From IMG/VR virus record IMGVR_UViG_3300040801_001810, positions 102,194 to 166,193 of that record: a stretch of 64,000 nucleotides of DNA; one strand, given 5' to 3'. Made by a program: the position numbers and the translations under genes. Each line of letters opens with the position of its first letter. Position 1 is the stretch's first letter. Origin of the DNA: a virus. Positions 1 to 10,000 of this stretch are shown here, in pieces. A model generated the notes under the pieces. It was not told the DNA's origin and ran no database searches. It worked only from the letters and a program-made list of their open reading frames with translations.

Positions 1-35
1 ATAGACATAGAGGGAGTACTATATGGATAAGACAT
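1..35 (-). CDS. Start of an unidentified gene, cut by the window edge
   Basis: The first eleven codons read MSYPYSTPSMS and stay open to the edge. GGAG at 41-44 lies five bases upstream of the ATG, so this looks like a real start following the fibre gene that ends at 45. It is probably another tail-fibre or baseplate-peripheral gene by position. Nothing can be said about its function from eleven residues. Confidence 0.55.
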   Translation of the reverse strand, partial: MSYPYSTPSMS

Positions 36-44
36 GTTATCTCC

Positions 45-2141
45 TTACAAATCTACGTTGTTGTATGCTTCTCTAAGCAAAACTTTTAACTCATTATCAT
101 AAGATGACTGAATTAAAGCATAATCATAAGCAAGTTTATAACGGTATAAGCCGCTTGCATTATAATAATCAGCTACGAATATAGATCCATCTTCGTATGC
201 TGTTATATCTGTTGGATAGTAATTGCCTGAAGTAAGTACACATTCTTTTGGTCCACCAGATGTCCCAGGCTTCTTTATATAGTTATAGAATAAGTCATTG
301 TTACTATACCATAGTAATTTACCTAAAGCCGATCCACTTGGAACTGCTGATCTATTAGTAACATCAGATGTTTGATAATCACTAGCTGTAATATATACAT
401 TATCTTTATAGGCAAGAACGCCTCTTAGATCGTATTTAGTATTTATATCTGTGCAAATCCATTGAAAATATCCCTGTTCATTTTCGGCAAGTAATTCAAT
501 ATTAGGATCATCTTCTCTTCTAAATCTATAGTAGTCTCCATCAACCGTAATATAGATTAAACCAGACGGCTTAATAAATGTCTTTGTTGGAATAGAGCTT
601 AGTAAAGGATATTCATTTATATTCTCGCCAGTAAAAGTATTCTGTTTAATTAATGATTGATTGCCACCATCTACTATCCAGTTAATAGTCTCAACTGGAG
701 AAGATAAATTAGAATCATATGCTATTCCTCTATAATCAATATTATTATATACTTTAATATTTTCTTTTACAATTCCTTCAAATAGAACCGATGTAAATGA
801 CTCACTAGTTAGAAAGTTTTGAATAATATCTTCTATATTAATAATAGATCGGGGAATAATATAATTATTATGCTTATCTATCTGAGTTGATTGTATTTCT
901 TTATAATCCCAATCCCATGGATGCATATCTATATCATTAATGTCAGGATCAAATGCAGGTTGTGTCTGAACATTACGTTGACTAAACAATGCATTTCCAT
1001 ATATTTCATATGCAAGCGTTCCAAAGTTAGCCTTCGTTTCAGCAAACTTAATCTCTTTACCATAATCACTAATAACTATAGATGATCCTTGGCTATATAT
1101 GTATGGAATAAATTCATTAATAGAAATCATTCCTTTATAGTCATAGAATTTTACTTGACCTGGTTGAGTTTGAATAGTAACACCACTGGCAACAGCAGGA
1201 TTTTCAACATGCTCAACACAAGGAGAACCTCCAGTAATCTCAAACTTTAGTCGATAGTCACCATAAGTAGGATTATTAAATTTAGGATCAGCTTCAATAT
1301 TATTTGTGCCACTTATATTAACCGTATCAGAATATCCTGATGGATATATATTAGAATTGGAAATATGTGACGATGCCGCAGCGGTACCACTTAGTTGCAT
1401 TAGTATTGTTTTATCAATATAAACACTATCGCCATCAATTAGATTAAAGCTATTTGAAGTAGTCTTGTCTAATGTAATAATACCAGAAGTAGAGTATATA
1501 TCATAAGAATTATCATATAACAACGATTCAGATATACCAACAGTTCCTAGATTTGAGTATACCCCATATGTATTATGATGTATAAAAGACTCATCTATAT
1601 TAATGCTAGAATTATTAACATAAATTCCTGAGTTAAAATTAGATATAATCGAATTAGAAATATTAGCATAACTGGTTGAGTATAAAAAATATTGTCCGCT
1701 TGTTCCTAGAGCAGATACTTTATTTAAGATTACGCTGCCTTCGTTATAGATACCATCTGTGAATGATAATAATTGAACATCATCTAACATTAATCCAAAT
1801 CCACTTGACACGACAAAACCTGGACCAGATACTCCAGAGTTAATAATATCCATATTCTTAATTGTAAGAGAAGGAGATAATTGATCTAGATAATTTCCAC
1901 TAACCCCATCAATAGCTGAGGTTAAGTATAAGCTACCATAATCTCCTTGAATAGTAAATATTCCACTATAAGGTATGGTACCAACAAGAGTCCCAGAGTA
2001 TACTCCACTATCAACAAGCATAAGATAGTCAGTAATCTCGCCAGACATAGATAATCCACTAGCTAACATTGCTGTAAAGCCTGTTTCTATATCAGCATAG
2101 TCCCCAGTACCGTTCTCATATATGTGCTTAATTAACGTCAT
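45..2141 (-). CDS. Beta-helix tail fibre/spike protein (698 aa)
   Basis: A structural protein that probably belongs to the tail tip and contacts the host surface. Roughly residues 80-270 are a run of short Asn-, Ser-, Ile- and Gly-rich strands in which 'SGIY', 'YGVYSN' and 'YDIYST' recur at about one turn each, the look of a right-handed parallel beta-helix (pectin-lyase-like). The remaining 400 residues are beta-rich with Tyr, Asn and Ser. I see no recognisable catalytic motif, so depolymerase activity is not claimed. The start ATG overlaps the stop of the upstream gene by one base (TAATG), so the two are probably translationally coupled. Position after baseplate J and an adaptor protein suits a fibre. 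Confident it is a tail-fibre-class protein; the receptor is unknown. Confidence 0.7.
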   Translation of the reverse strand: MTLIKHIYENGTGDYADIETGFTAMLASGLSMSGEITDYLMLVDSGVYSGTLVGTIPYSGIFTIQGDYGSLYLTSAIDGVSGNYLDQLSPSLTIKNMDIINSGVSGPGFVVSSGFGLMLDDVQLLSFTDGIYNEGSVILNKVSALGTSGQYFLYSTSYANISNSIISNFNSGIYVNNSSINIDESFIHHNTYGVYSNLGTVGISESLLYDNSYDIYSTSGIITLDKTTSNSFNLIDGDSVYIDKTILMQLSGTAAASSHISNSNIYPSGYSDTVNISGTNNIEADPKFNNPTYGDYRLKFEITGGSPCVEHVENPAVASGVTIQTQPGQVKFYDYKGMISINEFIPYIYSQGSSIVISDYGKEIKFAETKANFGTLAYEIYGNALFSQRNVQTQPAFDPDINDIDMHPWDWDYKEIQSTQIDKHNNYIIPRSIINIEDIIQNFLTSESFTSVLFEGIVKENIKVYNNIDYRGIAYDSNLSSPVETINWIVDGGNQSLIKQNTFTGENINEYPLLSSIPTKTFIKPSGLIYITVDGDYYRFRREDDPNIELLAENEQGYFQWICTDINTKYDLRGVLAYKDNVYITASDYQTSDVTNRSAVPSGSALGKLLWYSNNDLFYNYIKKPGTSGGPKECVLTSGNYYPTDITAYEDGSIFVADYYNASGLYRYKLAYDYALIQSSYDNELKVLLREAYNNVDL

Positions 2142-4414
2142 TATTGAACCTCATAGTAGACTTTAAAGAAATCTATATCTACAGAACAATTTTTAAATAT
2201 CTGCAAGTAAGTAGAAGATACCGTATCTGCTGTTGTAGTTGAGAGAATAAGTCTAATTTCACTAAATCCTACGCTTAATTCGCTCTTATAGTATAACTTG
2301 AATGTTGGAACAGAAGAGGATAAATCATCTGCTACATATCGTAGAATAAACTCTTTATGTATATTATCAAATGTAATATTATCTGACGAATAGAATGTAT
2401 AGTCCCCACTCTTAATAATTATTCTACCTGACTTCTCTACTGTAAGTGTAAGATATTTATCTAAAGTCGTATCCTGTATTTGAATTAAAGTAGCATTTTG
2501 TTCAGACTTTAGTTTAAATCCTAGATGGAAAAATGTATAGTCTTTAAGAATAGATAGATTATTAATGTAATAGAATGAATCTTGACCAGTTATAATCTTC
2601 TTTCCATAGTAGCTTCCATAGTTAATCTGATATAGAGTTCCAGAACCATTATAAATAAATTGATTCGAGTTGCCTGTTAGATCTAATTCGGTAGCAGTAC
2701 CAGATACAACTGGTTGATCAAAGTTACAATTAACAAGATAGTTTCTAAGATTAGTCGATTCTTGAGGAACAAAGTCGTCTGAATATCCAATATATTGCTC
2801 ATTAGCATTTAAAGAGAAAAAGCTATCTAATAAGCTGGACTTCAACATTAAAGGTATATCAAAATCAATCTTGTATAAATATTTATATGGTCTTGTAGTT
2901 AACCCATCAAACGTAATTATCTTACTCTGTTGATTAGCCTCAATTAAATGAGGATTTCTAGTAAACTCAAAAGGGACTTGTTGTAGATTACCACTGGTTA
3001 CATCTACTGTATATATTGGACTAATGCTTTCATTAGATACAAATCCATTTGATTCCAGAGACGATATATATTTAGATTTATTATGAGACTTATATTTATA
3101 TTCTACCATATACCTAGTTTGAGGATTAGTAATAGATATCTTATTAGTTATATCTCCACTTCCATTTACAAATTGTAATGTACCAGGATCAATCTGGGCA
3201 CCATCATTAATATATTCCCATGATATAGTTTTAAATAATGTCGTTGGTTTTCCTTGAGAGTATTCGCTAAATCCATTTCCACTTGGAACAGAAGTCTCAT
3301 AACCAAGATATATTGGATCAAACATTGTTCCAGAATAGGTACCAGAACTACCTACAAACATTCTATCAGATTTATAGTAATATATTGGTTTACCAGAAGC
3401 TGGTATTTCAGTTGCATTCCCAGATAGATCTAGTATATCTATATCATATAATTTTAGTGTACCACTAATAGGAGTATGTTCTAAATCTAGGTACGCTATA
3501 TTGTAATTACCATATCCATATGGATTATTCTTAGCAGTTCTATAGAAAACCTTTGTCCCATTATCATCATAATAATATGTTCCAGAATAATCAACTACAG
3601 CTACTACATCTCCTGTCTCATTTCTAGTCCATCCATGGTAAGGAGTATAGTGATCGATTGACCATATTATTCCACTATTATCTGTTACCTCTCTATGAAG
3701 AGGGTATAGTCCACTTAAAGTTCTTTCTGTAATAGGATCAAGTACTTCATACTTTCCGTTCTTCTCAAAGCTTTGATCTTGAATCCCAGTAAGGAAACCA
3801 TATCTTCTGTCGAAATCAGAGAATGTTTGGAAGTTAGTATTGACATCTAGTCTATGTGCACTCCACATATTATTTTGATAAGAAGTTACCTGATCATCAT
3901 CAGAAAATATAACAAAGTAACCAGACCCTCTTTGATTAGCTCTAAAGTATTCTAGTCCGATAATACCAGAAACATTGGACCAGCACTGTGTATAAAATCC
4001 ACTAACAAAACTATTGTCTTGGTGATAGCTACCTACATAAGCTCCAGAGTAAATTGGAAATTGATATCGTTTAAGATATCTTACTCTAGTTGGAGATCCA
4101 TTATAAAATTCATCATCATTAGTTACTTTAATATTAATACTAGAATCACCATTTAGATATTGGGTATTAGGTGTACCAGAAACATCTACTTGATATAGTT
4201 CGTAGTCTTTTGATACGTCGAACGTATCTATAAAAGAGTCATTATAAACTTGCTGTGAACGACGATGCGCTTCATCAAATTCAACACCATAAAGCAAATT
4301 AATATATTTAAATCCATTGGACTTTATATCATTAACGATCTTAAAGTTCTCAGGAAAAACAGCTTTTAGAATTCTTTGAGTACTCTTTGCTTGTATCGGT
4401 TTTTTAGTATTCAT
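2141..4414 (-). CDS. Baseplate-to-fibre adaptor/fibre protein (757 aa)
   Basis: Probably links the baseplate wedge to distal fibres. The N-terminal ~80 residues (motifs NGFKYINLLYGVEFDEAHRR and SFIDTFDVSKDYELYQ) resemble the wedge-attached domain often found immediately downstream of baseplate J. A long Tyr-, Ser- and Gly-rich beta region follows. Residues ~570-757 alternate strands ('FFHLGFKLKSEQNATLIQI', 'FDFFKVYYEV'-type ending) like a concanavalin/LamG jelly-roll, which would suit carbohydrate binding; that is inference. I place the start at the ATG ending at 4414, which forms TAATG with the baseplate J stop. A TTG four codons upstream is possible but not needed. Confidence 0.6.
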   Translation of the reverse strand: MNTKKPIQAKSTQRILKAVFPENFKIVNDIKSNGFKYINLLYGVEFDEAHRRSQQVYNDSFIDTFDVSKDYELYQVDVSGTPNTQYLNGDSSINIKVTNDDEFYNGSPTRVRYLKRYQFPIYSGAYVGSYHQDNSFVSGFYTQCWSNVSGIIGLEYFRANQRGSGYFVIFSDDDQVTSYQNNMWSAHRLDVNTNFQTFSDFDRRYGFLTGIQDQSFEKNGKYEVLDPITERTLSGLYPLHREVTDNSGIIWSIDHYTPYHGWTRNETGDVVAVVDYSGTYYYDDNGTKVFYRTAKNNPYGYGNYNIAYLDLEHTPISGTLKLYDIDILDLSGNATEIPASGKPIYYYKSDRMFVGSSGTYSGTMFDPIYLGYETSVPSGNGFSEYSQGKPTTLFKTISWEYINDGAQIDPGTLQFVNGSGDITNKISITNPQTRYMVEYKYKSHNKSKYISSLESNGFVSNESISPIYTVDVTSGNLQQVPFEFTRNPHLIEANQQSKIITFDGLTTRPYKYLYKIDFDIPLMLKSSLLDSFFSLNANEQYIGYSDDFVPQESTNLRNYLVNCNFDQPVVSGTATELDLTGNSNQFIYNGSGTLYQINYGSYYGKKIITGQDSFYYINNLSILKDYTFFHLGFKLKSEQNATLIQIQDTTLDKYLTLTVEKSGRIIIKSGDYTFYSSDNITFDNIHKEFILRYVADDLSSSVPTFKLYYKSELSVGFSEIRLILSTTTADTVSSTYLQIFKNCSVDIDFFKVYYEVQ

Positions 4415-5670
4415 TATAGTGCGCAACAGTTAATTAGTCCAGAATCAGAGTACCACTTCTGATTGTATTTTGCTTTTTGATTAGAGAATCGTAAAGCTAC
4501 TTGTCTATTATTTACTTTGGTAAAAGAATTATATTCCCCATATTTAAATACTCTTGGTATAACATCTTGAATGCCCTCTATAGATAGAACTGTAGATATT
4601 ATTCTATTCCAAACTATTTCGCCGCCAATTGGAAGATCATTTATATATTGTATAACAGCTGATCTTGCTTGCGATCTAAGAGTATTAATATCTCCAGCAC
4701 CTGGTTCGCCTAATATAGCAAAGTCAAGTTCTACTCCAAGATACTCAGGAACAGTTACATATATGATATCTCCATATGATAATTCTTGTTGAATCTTTTC
4801 TGTTACTACATTAATTAGGCCATTCGAAACTAATGGCGAGACTCCGTCAATAATGATACTAACAGTTCCATTACCATATTTATTCTTTTCAAATATTACG
4901 TCTCTAACTCCTGGAACAGAAAGAGCCGTTCTTCTAATTGATAATTCATTAGTTCTAATAGCTGATCTAGCTGTAGAAATTTTATATCTAAACTCCTCAT
5001 CAGTCATGGAATACTTTCCATTCTGAATTGGATATCTATTGGAGCATTTAATATATTGAGATATCTTTCTTAATTCTGGAATACTTTGAATTAAATGTGA
5101 TACTAATGTATTAGTTTGTATGTTGGATGATGGGCCAGATATAGTAGCCACTACTCCAACGTATGCTTCTGTAGAGGCACCTATAATAGCAGGACCTATA
5201 GATGTATAGGAAGTAGCACCATCAAAAGTTTGAATAGTAGTACCTTGAGGAATTATTAGTGTATCTGGATCACCATTTACATCGTTAGAAATGAATCCCT
5301 TATCTAATAAAATTCTTCTTTCTTCTGCGGTATAGCTTCTCTTGATTAGAGTAGGAACAGTCCAGTTTAGCCTTGGATCTATATAGAAGTAGAAGTTTGA
5401 AGTAGAGTAGTCAGAGGCTATGATAGCGGAATCTCTTAATTCGCCAACTAGGTATCCGATCTTATCAAGACTTAAGCCTGCCGCTTTAGTAGGGTCAATT
5501 GAATTATATATGAATTCAATATTATCATACATTTTTTCTAGTTCAATACCAAGTATGTCAATTAATCCTTTTGAAATACCTTGAGAGTTAAAGTTGTTAA
5601 CTGGAGTATTATTTTCTAGACGAGTTTTCCCATCTTGAACGATACTTAAATAATTTCTTCTATTAGGCAT
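4414..5670 (-). CDS. Baseplate wedge protein, J family (gp6/gp47-like)
   Basis: Wedge subunit that forms the baseplate ring around the hub in contractile tails. 418 residues, within the usual range. Family-like features are the N-terminal helix region with 'DILGIELEKMYDNIEF' and 'KAAGLSLDKIGYLVG', a central beta domain, 'RYKISTARSAIRTNELSIRR' and 'VPGVRDVIFEKNKYGNGTVSI', and the C-terminal 'PIGGEIVWNRIISTVLSIEG', the usual baseplate J ending. CGGAG sits about seven bases before the ATG. It lies directly after the gp25-like gene, the conserved order in myoviruses. High confidence. Confidence 0.92.
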   Translation of the reverse strand: MPNRRNYLSIVQDGKTRLENNTPVNNFNSQGISKGLIDILGIELEKMYDNIEFIYNSIDPTKAAGLSLDKIGYLVGELRDSAIIASDYSTSNFYFYIDPRLNWTVPTLIKRSYTAEERRILLDKGFISNDVNGDPDTLIIPQGTTIQTFDGATSYTSIGPAIIGASTEAYVGVVATISGPSSNIQTNTLVSHLIQSIPELRKISQYIKCSNRYPIQNGKYSMTDEEFRYKISTARSAIRTNELSIRRTALSVPGVRDVIFEKNKYGNGTVSIIIDGVSPLVSNGLINVVTEKIQQELSYGDIIYVTVPEYLGVELDFAILGEPGAGDINTLRSQARSAVIQYINDLPIGGEIVWNRIISTVLSIEGIQDVIPRVFKYGEYNSFTKVNNRQVALRFSNQKAKYNQKWYSDSGLINCCAL

Positions 5671-5680
5671 ATTGTCTCCG

Positions 5681-6208
5681 TTATTGAGTATTGTAGTTTT
5701 CTTTTATACTCTTCCAATATTTATTAGGGACTTTCATATTAGATATGTCATTAACTCGTAATGCTTGAGATGATTTAATAGGAGTAGTTCTAATATCTCT
5801 CCTATCTAATTTCTTGAATCCATTTATAAAGTCGAAGGTAAAAGGAATAGATGTGATTTCTGAATTCTGTACAAATATATCTATAAATATAGCAACTGCA
5901 TTGTAGTCTGTAGGAACAATTCTAACAGCTAATTGGCCAGGAAGAACAGTTGCTTGTAAGTTCTTTTGTAGGTAGTTTTGCATTTCTAGTGCGGTCTCAC
6001 GACTATTTTGTTCGCCTATAAATTTTTCAGGAGTAGCACCTATAGTAGGATCGGCTTTCCAGTCTCCCTGAATGGTAATTAATAATTTATATACTTCTCT
6101 CTCTATATAGTCGATACCAGAGGTAAGCATGAGATCACCGTTTTCAAAATAAAAATCAGTGTCATACCCAAGTAAAACATCAGTCATTCCAGAATAAGCT
6201 TCTGCCAT
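5681..6208 (-). CDS. Baseplate wedge protein, gp25/lysozyme-like fold
   Basis: Small wedge protein that contacts the sheath initiator. 175 residues. The segment 'DFYFENGDLMLTSGIDYIER' followed by 'VYKLLITIQGDWKADPTIGA' is the signature layout of gp25 (GPW_gp25) and related baseplate proteins: a short N-terminal beta hairpin, then a helix with a strongly conserved acidic or aromatic core. The family fold resembles lysozyme without its activity. It is followed at 5670 by baseplate J and preceded by a spike candidate, which fixes its role. Confidence is high for the family and moderate for the exact homologue. Confidence 0.85.
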   Translation of the reverse strand: MAEAYSGMTDVLLGYDTDFYFENGDLMLTSGIDYIEREVYKLLITIQGDWKADPTIGATPEKFIGEQNSRETALEMQNYLQKNLQATVLPGQLAVRIVPTDYNAVAIFIDIFVQNSEITSIPFTFDFINGFKKLDRRDIRTTPIKSSQALRVNDISNMKVPNKYWKSIKENYNTQ

Positions 6209-6209
6209 T

Positions 6210-7004
6210 TTAACCCACTAAGTCTTTGATTTTACCAAGCTTAGAAACAACGTCTCTAACCTTTTTACCACCCTCGGCTATCTGTACAAATTTTGCCATG
6301 TTTGGTAATTCTGGTATAGCAACTGCTCCAGTTGGAATAGTAGAAGGGATAAATCTTTGTAAGAAGTTATCTGCCATCCACTCTCGTTGGTGTTCTGAGG
6401 ACTCCCATCCAACACTTCCAGCAATATAGACTCCTTCTTCACCAAGAGCTATGGATCCACCAGCTGATTTAATTAAGATAGCCCCATCCGTATTTATAAA
6501 TATACCTACATTTTTATCGCCTAAATCCTCTTGACCTTCAGTAGCAGATTGTTGATTTTTAGCGTTACTACTAGTATAGTCCTTATTAGTAGGCGGGGTA
6601 AGAGCCATGGCTACCTTTTCTAAATCTAACATACTGATCTTACTAATCGAAAATGTTGACCCTCCACTATTAGCGTTAGTACTTGAAGATGACTGATTTA
6701 AAGGCAATACATATACAAACCCTAAAGGAAGATCTGCTAGTGTTCCTTCTTCATCAAGTATGCCTGGAATAAAACTAAGTCGCTCTTCATCTATACCAAA
6801 ATCTGATATAGCTTCATCATGTGTTGCAACAACTGCAACATGTCTTTTAGGGTGCGGAACTTCTGCTCCTCCTAAGTACTTGAAATCAAAGAACTTACCA
6901 TTAAATTCTATTCTAACTATTCTATGAAATTGATTATAGTAATTAGTAGCTGCAATTTTAGCACCAAACTGTTTAAACTGATATCTATTATCAGAATCGT
7001 ACAT
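6210..7004 (-). CDS. Baseplate spike / gpV-gp5-like protein (264 aa)
   Basis: Likely the central puncturing spike or its carrier. An N-terminal beta domain ('FNGKFFDFKYLGGAEVPHPKR') looks like an OB-fold spike base. After a Ser/Asn linker comes a short repetitive beta stretch ('NVGIFINTDGAILIKSAGGS', 'IALGEEGVYIAG'), like the triple-stranded beta-helix of gp5 or phage P2 gpV. The C-terminus is helical and basic. There is no lysozyme or amidase motif. The start overlaps the stop of the giant hub gene in a TAATG junction, and the gp25-like gene begins two bases after its stop. Functional assignment rests on position plus the repeat. Confidence 0.6.
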   Translation of the reverse strand: MYDSDNRYQFKQFGAKIAATNYYNQFHRIVRIEFNGKFFDFKYLGGAEVPHPKRHVAVVATHDEAISDFGIDEERLSFIPGILDEEGTLADLPLGFVYVLPLNQSSSSTNANSGGSTFSISKISMLDLEKVAMALTPPTNKDYTSSNAKNQQSATEGQEDLGDKNVGIFINTDGAILIKSAGGSIALGEEGVYIAGSVGWESSEHQREWMADNFLQRFIPSTIPTGAVAIPELPNMAKFVQIAEGGKKVRDVVSKLGKIKDLVG

Positions 7005-10000
7005 TAGCTTCCTCCTGCGATTGCTTCAGGTATGGATCCAACAATACCTAGTAAGCTAGACTTAAAGTTTTCTGATGGTTCAGGTGTAAAAGGAAGTCCT
7101 GGAATACTCCATAAGATACCTCTGTACTCATCTGGGTTAAAATTAGTTGTTATATTTGCTTTCAATGGATCACTAAATGCAGCAAACCTGGCAATAGGAC
7201 TCTTAACACCTAACACATTATGATTCATCAATGTCTTCAAGTTAGTATAATCTACTCCATTGAATCCTGCAACATAAGGAACTCCATGATACACTAATGC
7301 TGTAAAGTTAATACAGTCTCTTCCAAGAATATTACCCATCATATCATATAGAAACTTATGATTTTTTTTGTATGCATTAACAGTATTATTCCAGAAGATC
7401 GATAAGCCAGTTAAAGCTCCAACTCCCCCACCTATGAAATTACCCCCAGCGGCAGAAATTCCACCAGCTGTAGCAATACCTGCTCCTACTCCAGCAAACA
7501 CTAATTGACTACGTTTCCTCGAGATATAGAAATCATAAATCTGATTGATAATCTGGACGTCCTGTAATTGAATTGGATTCCTATCATAAGTAACTAGGTT
7601 AGGAGTTATGATTGTTCTAAATCCTCGTTCAGGAGTAAACGAATGTATAACTTCTTCTACTTCTACTGTTCCAATCATATCATTTAACCTATCATCGATA
7701 TGAAGTATATCATAAGGCTGGATACTAGTATCACCAATAATTTCAATAGTTCCTTGATACATCTTTTCTACTTCTTGTTGTAGAAGACGCACAGCTACCA
7801 TTACAAATGATGGGAAGTACTGCCAATTAGGAATGTCTTTATTTTTATCAGATGATCCTAAATATTTATTGATCTTTTTAGCAGAGTCTTCTTCATCTCT
7901 AATTCTTCTAAATTCTTTAAAGAACTTATCGTTCTTCTTAGTAATATCAAACCAATTAGCATCTATATTCTTTTGATAACTATTAAGCGGTCTTGTGTGT
8001 TCGTCTCTTAGATCTCCAAATGCCTTAGTCTGCCACAGTTGTAATTTCTTAGATATGAATGCATCACTCATATCACCCAACCTAGCTGAAGTTAATTTAG
8101 GTTCATTAGTATAATATAGATTAACAGCATTAGCAAAATTAGAACTTAATGCGATGTTATTAGATATTAAGTTGGTAACATCCGAAATTAAATGGTGAGA
8201 TTGGATCTTCTTATATTGCGGATCCTTAGCTAGCTGTGGATCGATATTGTCAGTTATACTTTTAACATTATAGAAATCCTCAGCTGATAGAGATGTATTT
8301 ACTTTAGGTCCCCAATTGGCAAACATTAAATCATATAGATTATGCACTGCTAAGCTAAACTTTTTTGCAAGTTCTTTATCAGTTTTAAAATCAAAAGTAT
8401 TTATATCGTCTTCATCTACTGATGAGTATTCGGCAAACTGTAATAATGCTGTTATAGTTTCTCCAAATGCATTTGGAAGAGAAGAGTTATTACCAAGTAA
8501 ATTAGATAATGTTTCCATTAAACTATCATTTGCTCCAGCAAGCTCTGTATTCTTTAATATATGCTGTGATAAAACTAACGCATTTAATCTTTTTTGTAGA
8601 TAAGTATATACAATTTTATATTCAGGTTTAATAATTAGAGGATTAATTAATCCACCAGTAAAGAAACTAGCAATAGATATATTATCAGGCAATGAAATAT
8701 TTTTAATAGTATTTAGAACAGAAGGTAACTGTTCAATACTTTGTTCGATTTGTTTAATGTTTAATGACGATAAAGCAAATGCGTCGGTGTATTTATAATA
8801 TCCAGATTTTTCACCTATAACTAGAGTCTCTCTATATTGTTTCTTTTTAGATATACGGTCATCATTAAATGATCTAACTACAGGAATTGTATCTCTATGA
8901 TATAAACATAGTTCTTTCATTGCTTCCCATACACTCTGATCAAAAATCACCCAATCAAAAGTTGGTTTATGATACTTTGATAGAATATGACTGTAAGGTA
9001 GATATATATTTTCGTCTCTTGGATTATCTTGAGCAAATACATTAGCAGTTGCTCCACCTAAAAGATTACTCATTAAGAACTTATCAGCAAGCTTTCCTCT
9101 GCTATTTTTAATATTTCTTCCAGTGAAATCTCCATGAGTAACAGAACCAAGAGTTGATATCTTTCCTAGATTTTCTAGACCAGGGATCATATCAAGAATA
9201 GATGACGCTACATCTCCGTGATCTTTTGTAGTAGATAAAAGACCAAACTTATGTGCAACAACATGATGATTTAACTGAGCGCCGTAGCTTTGACATACTA
9301 GCTCAACAACTGGACCTGAAGTCATTTCTATTATTCTACCTTGGAAAGCAATATCTAGTAAAGAGTCATGAGGACCATATCCCATTTTAATTAATATAGA
9401 TGTCCCAGGCTTAATATCTAAGGTACCAAAAAATAAGTTATCATCATTACTAGGAGTATTTAGATTGCCAGCAAAATCAGATCTTTCTCTAAATAGACTT
9501 AGTCTATCAGTAAGAGTATTAGTGACGTTACTTAATCTAATGATTGCTGTTTTACCAGCTGAGCTTTTATTAGATACAATTTCAATTGATTGTATTGCGT
9601 CATAGCTGAAGTAGTCGTCTAGATTTTTAGGATAGAATGTTTTATCTTCTTCTATAAAATAGATCTTAAATGCAGGAAACATCTTAATAGTTGTATCTTT
9701 GCGTTTAAGTCTTTGATCCATAAATTGCTTTAACATTTCAGTTTTTCTATCGGCAGCTTCTTTGCTTCTAAAGTTCCAGAACTTTAAAAACTGTAGCTCT
9801 GGTAAGCTGTCAAAGTTTAAGTTAGGTGTAGGATTTAAATTATACTCATGAATAAAAGTATTTAATCTAATATAATATCCTATTTTATTATATAAATAAC
9901 TTTGAATATTCTTAATATCAGGAAGAGATAACCAATTTTCTTCTGTTGATGAGGCTAGTCCTGATCTCATTTTAGAAGCAATTTCTTTTATAATAGTTTT

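Noticed and set aside
45-2141. Polysaccharide depolymerase activity of the beta-helix fibre
   Set aside because: The fold is plausible but no catalytic acidic pair or lyase motif can be pointed to.
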